Assembly: GCA_903934745.1 (NCBI GenBank)
Contig: CAIZOZ010000164.1
Span: 1 to 15,214, forward strand
DNA: 15,214 bases
Origin: an uncultured cyanobacterium
GTDB taxonomy: Bacteria > Cyanobacteriota > Cyanobacteriia > PCC-6307 > Cyanobiaceae
Reading direction: 5' to 3'
A program made the translations under genes and the position numbers. Under the pieces are notes generated by a model. It was not told the origin of the DNA. It saw only the letters and a program-made list of their open reading frames with translations, and made no database searches. Positions 1-6,737 of the stretch are shown here, piece by piece. The number at the start of each line of letters is the position of its first letter. Position 1 is the first letter of the stretch.

Positions 1-506
1 GCCGCCAGGGCGGCCGCCACCACAGCCTCCAGATTCGGCACCGGACTGGTGACCAGATAGAGGTGAGCGCGGCGCAGCAGCTCCCGCCGTCCCAGGCCCA
101 GCCGTGAGGCCTGGATCAGATCCACCTCGAGGTCGTAGACGAGATAGCGGATGGCGGCGGCTTCCCTGGCCAGCTCGGGTTGATCGCGGCGGCCGAACTC
201 CTCCAGCACCCGCAGGGCTTCCTGCACGCGGGCGGCATTGGCTGCCAGCACGGCGCTGTCGTCCAGGCGCTGCAGCTGGGCCGGGTGGGTCAGCCCCGCC
301 GCCGGATCACTGGCGCTGTGGCGCGCCAGCTTGAAGCGTTCGTGGTGCTGGCGGCCGAGCCGCTGGCGCAGGTCCTTGGTGCGGGCCACGAGATCGGGGC
401 GGTCCAGGGCGAAGCGGCACCAGTCTTCCAGCACCCGCAGACCTTCCCGGGCCCGATCGAGATTGGCGTCGAGCAGGCGCAGGCCGGCGGTGGACTGATG
501 CGTCAC
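1..506 (-). CDS. thiE: Thiamine-phosphate synthase, two-domain cyanobacterial type (3' end outside window)
   Basis: ThiE joins HMP-PP to the thiazole phosphate to make thiamine phosphate in the cytoplasm. The 168 visible residues are the N-terminal extension typical of cyanobacterial ThiE (motif DANLDRAREGLRVLEDWCRF at about 13-32), followed by the first strand of the TIM-barrel synthase domain (LYLVTS at 149-154), where the window ends. The catalytic part of the barrel is therefore not seen. The extension contains two similar helices: about 13-32 and VLAANAARVQEALRVLEEFG at 86-105. I chose the GTG at 506 because the conserved block begins nine residues later; the frame stays open upstream, so a longer start is possible, and no clear Shine-Dalgarno site is seen. 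It is divergent from the microprotein gene at 566. Family assignment is firm; the start is uncertain. Confidence 0.9.
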   Translation of the reverse strand, partial: MTHQSTAGLRLLDANLDRAREGLRVLEDWCRFALDRPDLVARTKDLRQRLGRQHHERFKLARHSASDPAAGLTHPAQLQRLDDSAVLAANAARVQEALRVLEEFGRRDQPELAREAAAIRYLVYDLEVDLIQASRLGLGRRELLRRAHLYLVTSPVPNLEAVVAAALA

Positions 507-565
507 GAAGCGGTCAGAAGCACGTTCCGTACCCTGTCTAGGGTGTGATCGATTGCGGCAGAGCG

Positions 566-688
566 ATGGCCACCGATCCGAACGGAGCTGACAACCCGAT
601 GCTGGCGCTGGTGTCAGGCATCTTGCTGCTGGGGGGCATCGCCGCCTTCATCGGCTGGGGTCTCACCCACGCCTATCCGGCCGGCTAG
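566..688 (+). CDS. Single-pass membrane microprotein, 40 residues, unrecognised
   Basis: This short ORF has an ATG start and a TAG stop. The predicted protein has a polar N-terminus (MATDPNGADNP), one hydrophobic segment at about residues 12-31 (MLALVSGILLLGGIAAFIGW) and a short tail ending HAYPAG. The pattern is that of the one-helix proteins common in cyanobacterial thylakoids, but it does not match the photosystem or cytochrome b6f small subunits I can recall (PsbM, PsbX, PsbY, PetM, PetG, PetL, PetN, PsaI, PsaM), so no function is given. It lies between divergent thiE and convergent ribF, and its last 75 bases are antisense to the end of ribF. A clean transmembrane helix bounded by start and stop supports a real gene; the short length and weak ribosome site (GCAGAG) argue for caution. 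Confidence 0.5.
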   Translation: MATDPNGADNPMLALVSGILLLGGIAAFIGWGLTHAYPAG

Positions 689-1729
689 GGGCGAACCCTG
701 GGGCTCAGCCAGGAGCTGGCGGGCCTCGCGGGCATCGGCCCCGATCTGATCACTGAGGGCCTCCAGGCTGGCGAAGCGTTGTTGGTGGCGCAGCAGCTGG
801 ATGGGTTCCACCCGCAGCCGGCTCCCCACCAGCTCGATCTGGCGATCCAGCAGGTGCACCTCCACCGCCGAGGGGGCCAGGGGATCGACCGTGGGCTGGG
901 GACCCAGGTTCATCACCGCCGCCATCGCCTCGCCGCCGGCCACCCCCGGCTCGCCGCTCTCCAGCCAGGCCAGAGCGGCATAGACCCCCTCCTGGGGCAG
1001 GAACTTGCGGCCATCCACCTGCAGATTGGCGGTGGGCCAGCCCAGGCCGCGACCCAGGCCCCGGCCTTGCACCACCAGCCCGCTGAAGCGATAGGGCCGC
1101 TCCAGCAGCCGGCGGGCCTCGCTGATCCGGCCGGCGGCCAGGGCCCGGCGGATGCGGCTGCTGCTCACCCGTTCGGCTCCATCGAAGAGCATCGGCAGCA
1201 CGCTGACGGCGATGCCATGGCGGCCGCCGAGGCGGGCCAGCTCGGCGGCATCGCCACAGCGGCCCGCCCCGAAGCGGAAGTTGTCGCCGACGGCGATGCG
1301 GCGGGCCTGCAGTTGCCTCACCAGCACCTGCTCGACGAATTGGGCGGGCGTGAGGGCCGCCAGGGCTCGATCAAAGGGCACCAGCACCAGTTGGCGGATG
1401 CCGAGCGGCTCCAGGGACTCCAGCTTCTCGGTCGGTAGATCGAGCCGCAGCCGCGGCTCGCCATGCAGCACCTCGCGCGGATGGGGCCAGAAGCTCACCA
1501 CCGTGGGAATCGGCTCGGGCTGGAGTCTCGCCCCGGCGTGTTGATGGGCGCCGCTCAGGGCGCCATCACGCCAGTCAGGATCCGTCCGGCGGGCCGTCGC
1601 GGCCGGCCCTGGCTCGGGGGGGACGACAGCGGCGATCACACGGCGATGACCGCGATGCAGACCATCGAAACTGCCCAGCGCGATCGCGGTGGGGCGCAGG
1701 GCATCGCTGGGATTGTGAAGCGGAATCAA
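614..1729 (-). CDS. ribF: Bifunctional riboflavin kinase/FAD synthetase
   Basis: RibF phosphorylates riboflavin to FMN and adenylylates FMN to FAD. The N-terminal adenylyltransferase domain shows GSFDGLHRGH (19-28), GDNFRFG (148-154) and SSSRIR (189-194). The C-terminal kinase domain shows the GRGLGWPTANL loop (226-236) and VEVHLLD (289-295) with its conserved glutamate. I prefer the TTG start at 1729: the family-like sequence IPLHNPSDA starts there and GAGG lies nine bases upstream. A GTG at 1789 in the same frame would add 20 unlike residues. Two oddities are a 35-40-residue polar insert (about 34-72) between the HxGH motif and PTVVSFWPHP, and a 30-residue low-complexity tail (about 341-371) that lies opposite the microprotein gene. 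The gene is divergent from DUF3611 with no clear operon partner. Confidence 0.93.
   Translation of the reverse strand: MIPLHNPSDALRPTAIALGSFDGLHRGHRRVIAAVVPPEPGPAATARRTDPDWRDGALSGAHQHAGARLQPEPIPTVVSFWPHPREVLHGEPRLRLDLPTEKLESLEPLGIRQLVLVPFDRALAALTPAQFVEQVLVRQLQARRIAVGDNFRFGAGRCGDAAELARLGGRHGIAVSVLPMLFDGAERVSSSRIRRALAAGRISEARRLLERPYRFSGLVVQGRGLGRGLGWPTANLQVDGRKFLPQEGVYAALAWLESGEPGVAGGEAMAAVMNLGPQPTVDPLAPSAVEVHLLDRQIELVGSRLRVEPIQLLRHQQRFASLEALSDQIGADAREARQLLAEPQGSPLAGRIGVGETPADEGGDAPQQQDA
1680..1687. repeat. HIP1 palindrome GCGATCGC
   Basis: This is an exact copy of the highly iterated cyanobacterial octamer, inside the N-terminal coding region of ribF. It supports a cyanobacterial origin. Confidence 0.6.
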
Positions 1730-1809
1730 CGACGCGGACCTCGCCGGCCCGATCCTCCCATGGCAAGTTTGGGTGCCATCAGGTCGCACGGCGGCCCGCC
1801 ACCCCCGCG

Positions 1810-2391
1810 ATGGTTGATCGTCTGGATCTGCAATTGATCTCCGCTGCCCTGCGCCGCATGGCCTGGATCCGTCTCTGGGCCCAGGTGGTGATGGCGGTGG
1901 TGGTGATGGGGGTGTTGTTGTTCAGCAACATCGGTGGGCGCCTGGCGGCCAACTCAGCTCGGGCCCTGGGCCTGGGCCCGGGCCTCTCGCTCACCACCCT
2001 GGCCTTCTTCGTGCTGCTCTGGTCCATCTGGCAGAGCGGTCTGGTGATCCGCTGTGGCAGGGCCGTGGCCAGCCCGGTACGGCCCAGCAAGGGCGAAACG
2101 GCCCGCCTGATCAAGCGCGGCGTGCTGGCCGATCTGGTGGGCGTCAGCCTGGCGGTGATCGGTTATCAGGCGATGGCGGGCAGCCTGTTCGTGCAGGCCT
2201 CGCAACAGGTTCCGGGCTTTTTCGGCGCCCAGATTCAGCCGGCTCCTGGAGCCGCCGGCCGGGTGATCGGCCTGCCGATCACCTCGATCGAGATGCTTTC
2301 GGTGCTGAGCAACACCCAGGTGTTGTTCGCCCATCTGATCGGCCTGTGGATCAGCCTCTGGCTGCTGCAGCGGGTGTACCGGCGGGCCTGA
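1810..2391 (+). CDS. DUF3611 family integral membrane protein
   Basis: This 193-residue protein has four hydrophobic segments (about 22-40, 60-80, 105-128 and 165-187) separated by short basic or Gly/Pro-rich loops. That size and layout, and the last segment preceded by SIEMLSVLSNTQVLF, agree with DUF3611, a family of cyanobacterial and plastid membrane proteins without an established biochemical role. The ATG at 1810 is the first start after the divergent ribF leader; no strong Shine-Dalgarno site is visible. The gene converges on surE with only 21 bases between the two stops. I assign the family from size, membrane layout and sequence impression; no active-site motif is present and no function should be inferred. 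Confidence 0.75.
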   Translation: MVDRLDLQLISAALRRMAWIRLWAQVVMAVVVMGVLLFSNIGGRLAANSARALGLGPGLSLTTLAFFVLLWSIWQSGLVIRCGRAVASPVRPSKGETARLIKRGVLADLVGVSLAVIGYQAMAGSLFVQASQQVPGFFGAQIQPAPGAAGRVIGLPITSIEMLSVLSNTQVLFAHLIGLWISLWLLQRVYRRA

Positions 2392-2406
2392 GCTTGAAGG
2401 TTGCGG

Positions 2407-2420
2407 GCCGCTTCAGCGGC
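2407..2420. terminator. Short inverted repeat between convergent genes, possible terminator
   Basis: GCCGCT and AGCGGC form a perfect 6-bp inverted repeat around TC at the junction of the DUF3611 gene and surE, overlapping the surE stop codon. There is no T run on either side and the loop is only two bases, so a terminator role is a weak inference from position. Confidence 0.25.
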
Positions 2421-3213
2421 TCAGGCTCTCCGCCGCCGGTAGGTTCTGGGTCAGGCCTCGCCAGAGCAGTTCGGGTTGCAGGGGCGTCAGCGAAGCGCCA
2501 CCGGTGTCGATCCAGGCCACATCGATCGGCCAGTCAGCCGGACCAGCCACCTGGGCTTCGAGATCGTTGGCCACTTCGCCGGCCAGCCAGTAATAGGTGC
2601 GGCCGCGCGGATCGACCCGCTTGTCGAACTGGTCGACGTAGCGACGCACCGCCGTGCGGCACCAGCGCAGCGGGCCGATCGCCTCAGCGGGCAGGGGCGG
2701 CACATTCAGGTTCAGCAGCAGGCCTTCGGGCCAGCCGGCCCGGTGCATGGACTCGGCCACTTCCAGGGCCAGGCGGGCCGCCGGCTGGAAATGGCGCCAC
2801 TGGAAATCGGCACTGCTCACCGCCAGGGCTGGAAAGCCTTCGATCGTGCCCTCCATCGCCGCCGCCACGGTGCCGGAATAGAGCACATCGGTGCCCAGAT
2901 TGGGACCGTGGTTGATGCCGGAGAGCACCAGGTCCGGTGGCTCGTCCAGCAGGCGGAACAGGGCCAGCTTGACGCAGTCGGAGGGGGTGCCGCTGCAGGC
3001 CCAGGCCCGCACCCCTGGGGCGAACAGTTCATCGGCCCGTTCAGCCCGCAACGGCGACTGCAGGGTGAGCCCATGGCCGGTGGCGGAGCGCTCCTGGTCC
3101 GGGCAGACCACCGTGACCTGATGGCCGCGGGCCACCGCCTCGGCGGCCAGGGCCTGGATGCCAGCGGCGAACACCCCGTCGTCGTTGCTGATCAGGAGGC
3201 GGAGCGGAGCCAT
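2413..3213 (-). CDS. surE: 5'/3'-nucleotidase SurE
   Basis: SurE is a metal-dependent phosphatase acting on nucleoside monophosphates and is usually linked to stress or stationary-phase survival. The 266-residue protein opens with the family signature LLISNDDG (7-13), giving metal-binding Asp11 and Asp12. Ser43 in PDQERSATG and Asn101 in LSGINHGPN complete the expected metal site, and SGTPSDCV (74-81) and YSGTVAAAMEG (112-122) are also typical. I chose the ATG at 3213, which places the first strand close to the N-terminus as in the family; a GTG at 3228 would add five residues. The gene is divergent from pheS and convergent with the DUF3611 gene. The start lies against a hairpin at 3213-3236. 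Confidence 0.95.
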   Translation of the reverse strand: MAPLRLLISNDDGVFAAGIQALAAEAVARGHQVTVVCPDQERSATGHGLTLQSPLRAERADELFAPGVRAWACSGTPSDCVKLALFRLLDEPPDLVLSGINHGPNLGTDVLYSGTVAAAMEGTIEGFPALAVSSADFQWRHFQPAARLALEVAESMHRAGWPEGLLLNLNVPPLPAEAIGPLRWCRTAVRRYVDQFDKRVDPRGRTYYWLAGEVANDLEAQVAGPADWPIDVAWIDTGGASLTPLQPELLWRGLTQNLPAAESLSR

Positions 3214-3236
3214 TGCGGCGGGCGGCACTGCCGCAA
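3213..3236 (-). promoter_or_regulatory. Hairpin at the surE translation start
   Basis: Read on the minus strand, TTGCGGC and GCCGCAA form a 7-bp perfect stem with a 10-base loop. The stem ends in the A of the surE ATG, and the alternative GTG lies in the loop. If transcribed, it would pair the ribosome-binding region. It may equally be chance in GC-rich DNA. Confidence 0.3.
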
Positions 3237-3322
3237 CGCTACCGAGTTCAAGGCTGCGAGCTCGGCAGCAGGTTCAACGCGGCTGCCTACAGTCAGCCAC
3301 CGATCTGCCCAGCCCCCAGCCC

Positions 3323-4345
3323 GTGAGTGCCATCGTCAGCCTCCAGGACCTCACCGATCAGCTGGAGCAGCTGGAAGCCGAGGCCGCCGTTGCCATCGCC
3401 GCCGCTTCAGGTGCCGCCGAGCTCGAAGAGCTGCGGGTGGGCTTGCTGGGCAAGAAGGGGCGCGTTTCGGGTGTGCTCGGCGCCATGGGCAAACTGCCCG
3501 GCGCCGAGCGCCCGCTGGTCGGCCAGCGGGCCAACCTGCTCAAGGAGCTGGTGCAGACGCTGCTGGCCCAGCGGCTGGAGAGTGTCAAAACGGCGGCGAT
3601 GGCGCAGCGGCTGGACCAGGAGCGGCTGGATGTGACGGTGCCCTGCCGCTACGTGCCGCCGGGCCATCGCCATCCGCTGATCAGCACGATCGAGGAGATC
3701 GTCGACATTTTCGCCGGCCTTGGCTACCGCGTGTCCGAAGGGCCGGAGATCGAGACCGACCACTACAACTTCACCGCCCTCAACATCCCGCCGCACCATC
3801 CGGCCCGGGACATGCAGGACACGTTTTATCTGGCCCCAGGCGCGGATGGTGGCGAGCGGCTGCTGCGCACCCACACCTCACCGGTGCAGATCCGCCATCT
3901 CGAGCAGAATCCACCACCGGTGCGGATCGTGGCCCCCGGCCGGGTGTTCCGCCGCGATGCGGTCGATGCCACCCACTCGCCGGTGTTTCACCAGGTGGAG
4001 GTGCTGGCCCTGGATGAAGGCCTTGATTTCAGCCATCTGCGCGGCACGGTCACCACTTTCCTGCAGAGGTTTTTCGGTGATCTGCCGGTGCGTTTCCGCG
4101 CCAGCTATTTCCCCTTCACCGAGCCCTCAGCTGAGGTGGACGTGCAGTGGCGCGGCCGCTGGTTGGAGGTGATGGGTTGCGGCATGGTCGATCCGGCGGT
4201 GCTGGAGGGCCTGGGCCTTGATCCGCAGCGCTGGAGTGGTTTCGCCGCCGGTCTCGGGGTGGAGCGGTTCTGCATGGTGCGCCATGGCATTGATGACATC
4301 CGGCGGTTGTACACCAGTGATCTGCGCTTCCTGGAGCAGTTCTGA
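3323..4345 (+). CDS. pheS: Phenylalanyl-tRNA synthetase alpha subunit
   Basis: PheS is the catalytic subunit of the (alpha-beta)2 enzyme that charges tRNA-Phe. At 340 residues it has normal family length. The N-terminal coiled-coil arm (about 5-100) includes LLGKKGRVSG (41-50). The class II core follows: motif 1 region HPLISTIEEI (117-126), HPARDMQDTFYL (159-170), motif 2 GRVFRRDAVDATHSPVFHQV (206-225), the phenylalanine pocket segment FTEPSAEVDV (265-274) and motif 3 GLGVERFCMVRHGIDDIR (310-327). The GTG at 3323 gives the family length; the frame is open to a start at 3158, but that extension overlaps surE and is unlike PheS. The beta subunit gene is not adjacent, which is common in cyanobacteria. 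Confidence 0.97.
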   Translation: MSAIVSLQDLTDQLEQLEAEAAVAIAAASGAAELEELRVGLLGKKGRVSGVLGAMGKLPGAERPLVGQRANLLKELVQTLLAQRLESVKTAAMAQRLDQERLDVTVPCRYVPPGHRHPLISTIEEIVDIFAGLGYRVSEGPEIETDHYNFTALNIPPHHPARDMQDTFYLAPGADGGERLLRTHTSPVQIRHLEQNPPPVRIVAPGRVFRRDAVDATHSPVFHQVEVLALDEGLDFSHLRGTVTTFLQRFFGDLPVRFRASYFPFTEPSAEVDVQWRGRWLEVMGCGMVDPAVLEGLGLDPQRWSGFAAGLGVERFCMVRHGIDDIRRLYTSDLRFLEQF

Positions 4346-4414
4346 GCTCCTCGCCAGCCAGTTGCTCGGCGGCGGCGCCAGCTGGCCGGGGTCGCCAGGG
4401 CTGCCGATAAAGTG

Positions 4415-5371
4415 ATGGTCCTTCCCCACCCGCGATCGGTGCCCCGTGTCGGACTGATCGTCAACGACGGCAAGGAGCTGGCCCTGGCCACCGCCGACAC
4501 CATCGAAGCTCGCCTGAAGCAGGCGGGTCTTGAGGTGGTGCGGGCCAGCAGCTCCGCTGGCGTGGTGGGCTTCGCCAATCCGGACCAGCATCTGCGGGCC
4601 AAGGGCTACGCCGCCTGCGTGCCCCCTGGTTTCGATGCCGACATGCCCCTGGCGATCGTGCTGGGTGGCGACGGCACCGTGCTCTCGGCTGCCCGCATGA
4701 CCGCCCCGATCGGCGTGCCGATTCTGACGATCAACACCGGCCATCTCGGCTTTCTGGCGGAGGCCTACCTCAAGGATCTGGACCGGGCCCTCGAGCAGGT
4801 GATCGCTTCGGAATGGAGCGTGGAGGAACGCTCGCTGCTGGTGGTGAGCGTGATGCGCGGCGAGCAGCGGCGCTGGGAGGTGCTCTGTCTCAATGAGATG
4901 GCCCTGCACCGAGAGCCACTCACCAGCATGTGCCATTTCGAGATCGCCATTGGCCGCCATGCCCCGGTGGATATCGCCGCCGATGGCGTCATCCTCTCCA
5001 GCCCCACCGGCTCCACCGCCTACGCCCTCAGTGCCGGTGGCCCGGTGATTTCGCCCGATTGCCCGGTGCTGCAGCTCACGCCGATCGCCGCCCATTCCCT
5101 CGCGTCTCGCGCCCTGGTGTTCAGCGACAAGGAGCCGGTCACTGTGTTTCCGGCCACACCGGAGCGGTTGATGATGGTGGTGGATGGCAGTGCCGGCTGT
5201 TACATCTGGCCCGAAGATCGGGTGCTGGTGCGGCGCAGCGAGCAACCGGTGCGGTTCGTGCGGCTGGCGGACCATGAGTTTTTCCAGGTGCTGCGCAACA
5301 AGCTGGGCTGGGGCCTGCCCCATGTGGCCAAACCCGGCAACGGCCTTGATGCGGTGGAGCCCTCGCTGTGA
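4415..5371 (+). CDS. nadK: NAD kinase
   Basis: NAD kinase makes NADP from NAD with ATP. Visible motifs are VGLIVNDGKE near the N-terminus, the GGDG catalytic and ATP-binding loop (84-87), TINTGHLGFL (106-115), the NE pair (160-161) and the conserved block ADGVILSSPTGSTAYALSAG (189-208). The length of about 318 residues fits. The start is ambiguous: ATG 4415, GTG 4412 and GTG 4439 (just before PRVGLIVN) are in frame and none has a clear Shine-Dalgarno site. The gene follows pheS on the same strand after 69 bases. Its stop overlaps the start of the regulator gene (GTGA), so the two are probably translationally coupled. Cyanobacteria generally carry two NAD kinases; the sequence alone does not say which one this is. 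Confidence 0.95.
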   Translation: MVLPHPRSVPRVGLIVNDGKELALATADTIEARLKQAGLEVVRASSSAGVVGFANPDQHLRAKGYAACVPPGFDADMPLAIVLGGDGTVLSAARMTAPIGVPILTINTGHLGFLAEAYLKDLDRALEQVIASEWSVEERSLLVVSVMRGEQRRWEVLCLNEMALHREPLTSMCHFEIAIGRHAPVDIAADGVILSSPTGSTAYALSAGGPVISPDCPVLQLTPIAAHSLASRALVFSDKEPVTVFPATPERLMMVVDGSAGCYIWPEDRVLVRRSEQPVRFVRLADHEFFQVLRNKLGWGLPHVAKPGNGLDAVEPSL

Positions 5372-6093
5372 GCCCGGCGGTACTGCTGGTGGGCACGGAG
5401 GCGGAACTACTGGCCCCCCGGCGGGAGATTTCGGGCTATGCGCCCCTGTGCGCCTCCCAGCTGCCGCTCGGCGGCTTTGAGGAGGTGTCGAGCGGCGCCA
5501 GTGGTTCCCCCTCGAACGGGGCTCAGGCAGGCACCCCCAGTCCCCAGGCGGTGATCCTCTCCCCCGGCAGCGATCGCCAGATCGCCGCTCTGCGCCAGCG
5601 CTGGGGGGCGATCCCCCTGTTGCTGGGCATCGATCAGGACACCGTGGACCAGCGCTGCCACACCCTCACCAGCGGTGCCGATGACTTCTGGTTGTGCTCG
5701 CTGGGCCCCAGCGACCTGCTGATGCGCCTGCGGCTGCATCTGAATCGGCGGCGGCGGGGCGGTGGCGAGGAGTTGTTGCAGGTGGGGGATCTGCAGTTGC
5801 TTCCTGCCAGCCGCCAGGTGAAGCGGGGCCTGCGAGCGCTGGCCTTGACGACCCGTGAATATGAGCTGCTGCTGCTGCTGCGCCATCGGGGTGAGGTGGT
5901 CAGTCGCGAGCAGATCCTCACGGAGATCTGGAACGATCAACCCAGCAGTGCCAGCAACGTGATTGAGGTCTACGTGCGCTACTTACGCCAGAAATTGGAG
6001 GAAGGGGGTGAGTGCCGCCTCCTCCATACCGTGCGCGGCCAGGGCTACAGCCTGGGGGAAAGCCAGCCGGTGCGGCATCGGGGTGCGGCATGA
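5368..6093 (+). CDS. OmpR-family response regulator with degenerate receiver domain
   Basis: This 241-residue protein has a receiver-like N-terminus (about 3-127) and a C-terminal OmpR/PhoB winged helix (about 136-230). The DNA-binding half is well conserved: LTTREYELLLLL (160-171), VVSREQILTEIW (177-188), SNVIEVYVRYLRQKLEE (196-212) and the wing LLHTVRGQGYSLG (218-230). The receiver half has lost its chemistry: the acidic pair is Gly9-Thr10 (LLVGTE), the phospho-acceptor position reads AVILS (Ser65), and the switch lysine after GADD is Cys110. It also holds a Ser/Gly-rich insert (about 41-58). It is therefore probably controlled without phosphorylation. The GTG start overlaps the nadK stop, with GGAG eight bases upstream; its stop overlaps the ATG of the DUF192 gene. 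No histidine kinase is nearby. Confidence 0.88.
   Translation: MSPAVLLVGTEAELLAPRREISGYAPLCASQLPLGGFEEVSSGASGSPSNGAQAGTPSPQAVILSPGSDRQIAALRQRWGAIPLLLGIDQDTVDQRCHTLTSGADDFWLCSLGPSDLLMRLRLHLNRRRRGGGEELLQVGDLQLLPASRQVKRGLRALALTTREYELLLLLRHRGEVVSREQILTEIWNDQPSSASNVIEVYVRYLRQKLEEGGECRLLHTVRGQGYSLGESQPVRHRGAA
5570..5577. repeat. HIP1 palindrome GCGATCGC
   Basis: This is the second exact HIP1 octamer of the window, inside the regulator gene. Confidence 0.6.
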
Positions 6094-6737
6094 GCGGCCC
6101 CGTTCGCTCTCTCCAGGTCCTTGATCCCAGCGGCCTGGCCGCCAGGGCTCGCCAGCTGGGTTCGTCGTTCCTGGCTTTTCCCTCGCTGGCGCTGGTTCTC
6201 GATCGCTGGACCTGGTCTGCGGCCAGGGCGCTTGCCCCGGTTCTGGCCCTGGCCCCAGCCCTGGTGGTTGTCCCTGCCCTGGCCGCCGCACCGGCCGATT
6301 CCGCTCCCCAGGTTCTGCCGCTCACGGCCCAGGCCTGCTTGCTCAGGCCTGAAGGCGCAGCACCCGTCTGCCTGCAGCTGGAAGAGCCCCGCAATCTGCG
6401 TCAGTACACCCTGGGGCTGCAGCTGCGGCCGCCGTTGAAGCCATTGCAGGGCATGTGGTTTGCCTATACCCCGCCGTCGGTGGTCCGTTTCTGGATGCAC
6501 CACACCCCCGCACCGCTGGACATGCTGTTCATCCGGGATGGACAGGTGAGGGCGATCGTTGCGGCGGCGCCGCCCTGCATGCGCTTGCCCTGTCGCAGCT
6601 ATGGGCCCGATCAAGCGGTGGATGGGGTGCTGGAGATCGGCAGCGGCCAGGCGGCGGCGCTGGGGATCCGCGTCGGCACAGCTCTGCGCATCACCCCGTT
6701 GAGCCCTTCCGCCCGCTCAGCACCAGCACCGGATTGA
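6090..6737 (+). CDS. DUF192 family protein, probably exported or membrane-anchored
   Basis: This 215-residue protein has a long N-terminal region ending in a hydrophobic stretch (about 46-66, APVLALAPALVVVPALAAA) that looks like an uncleaved anchor or a late signal sequence with an AAA site. A DUF192 domain follows (about 95-200). Diagnostic pieces are MWFAYTPPSVVRFWMHHT, PLDMLFIRDGQV, the cysteine-flanked PPCMRLPCRSYGP, and DGVLEIGSGQAAALGIRVG. DUF192 proteins are small extracytoplasmic proteins of unproven function. The ATG at 6090 overlaps the regulator stop (ATGA), making it the third member of a nadK-regulator-DUF192 run. Its last 47 bases are antisense to the end of cobL. Start confidence is moderate, since the frame remains open upstream. 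Confidence 0.8.
   Translation: MSGPVRSLQVLDPSGLAARARQLGSSFLAFPSLALVLDRWTWSAARALAPVLALAPALVVVPALAAAPADSAPQVLPLTAQACLLRPEGAAPVCLQLEEPRNLRQYTLGLQLRPPLKPLQGMWFAYTPPSVVRFWMHHTPAPLDMLFIRDGQVRAIVAAAPPCMRLPCRSYGPDQAVDGVLEIGSGQAAALGIRVGTALRITPLSPSARSAPAPD

Noticed and set aside
2476..4017. 513-codon plus-strand open frame across surE and into pheS
   Set aside because: It is antisense to surE and then out of frame with pheS, with a repetitive Arg/Gly/Ala/Gln-rich translation. High GC leaves few stops in such frames.
4336..4400. Inverted repeats GGAGC/GCTCC and GCCAGC/GCTGGC after pheS as terminators
   Set aside because: The stems are short, one overlaps the pheS stop, no T run follows, and nadK lies close downstream on the same strand, so chance in GC-rich DNA is as likely.
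4127..5323. 398-codon minus-strand open frame
   Set aside because: It is the antisense shadow of nadK and the end of pheS; the translation is His/Gln/Gly-rich and without domains.
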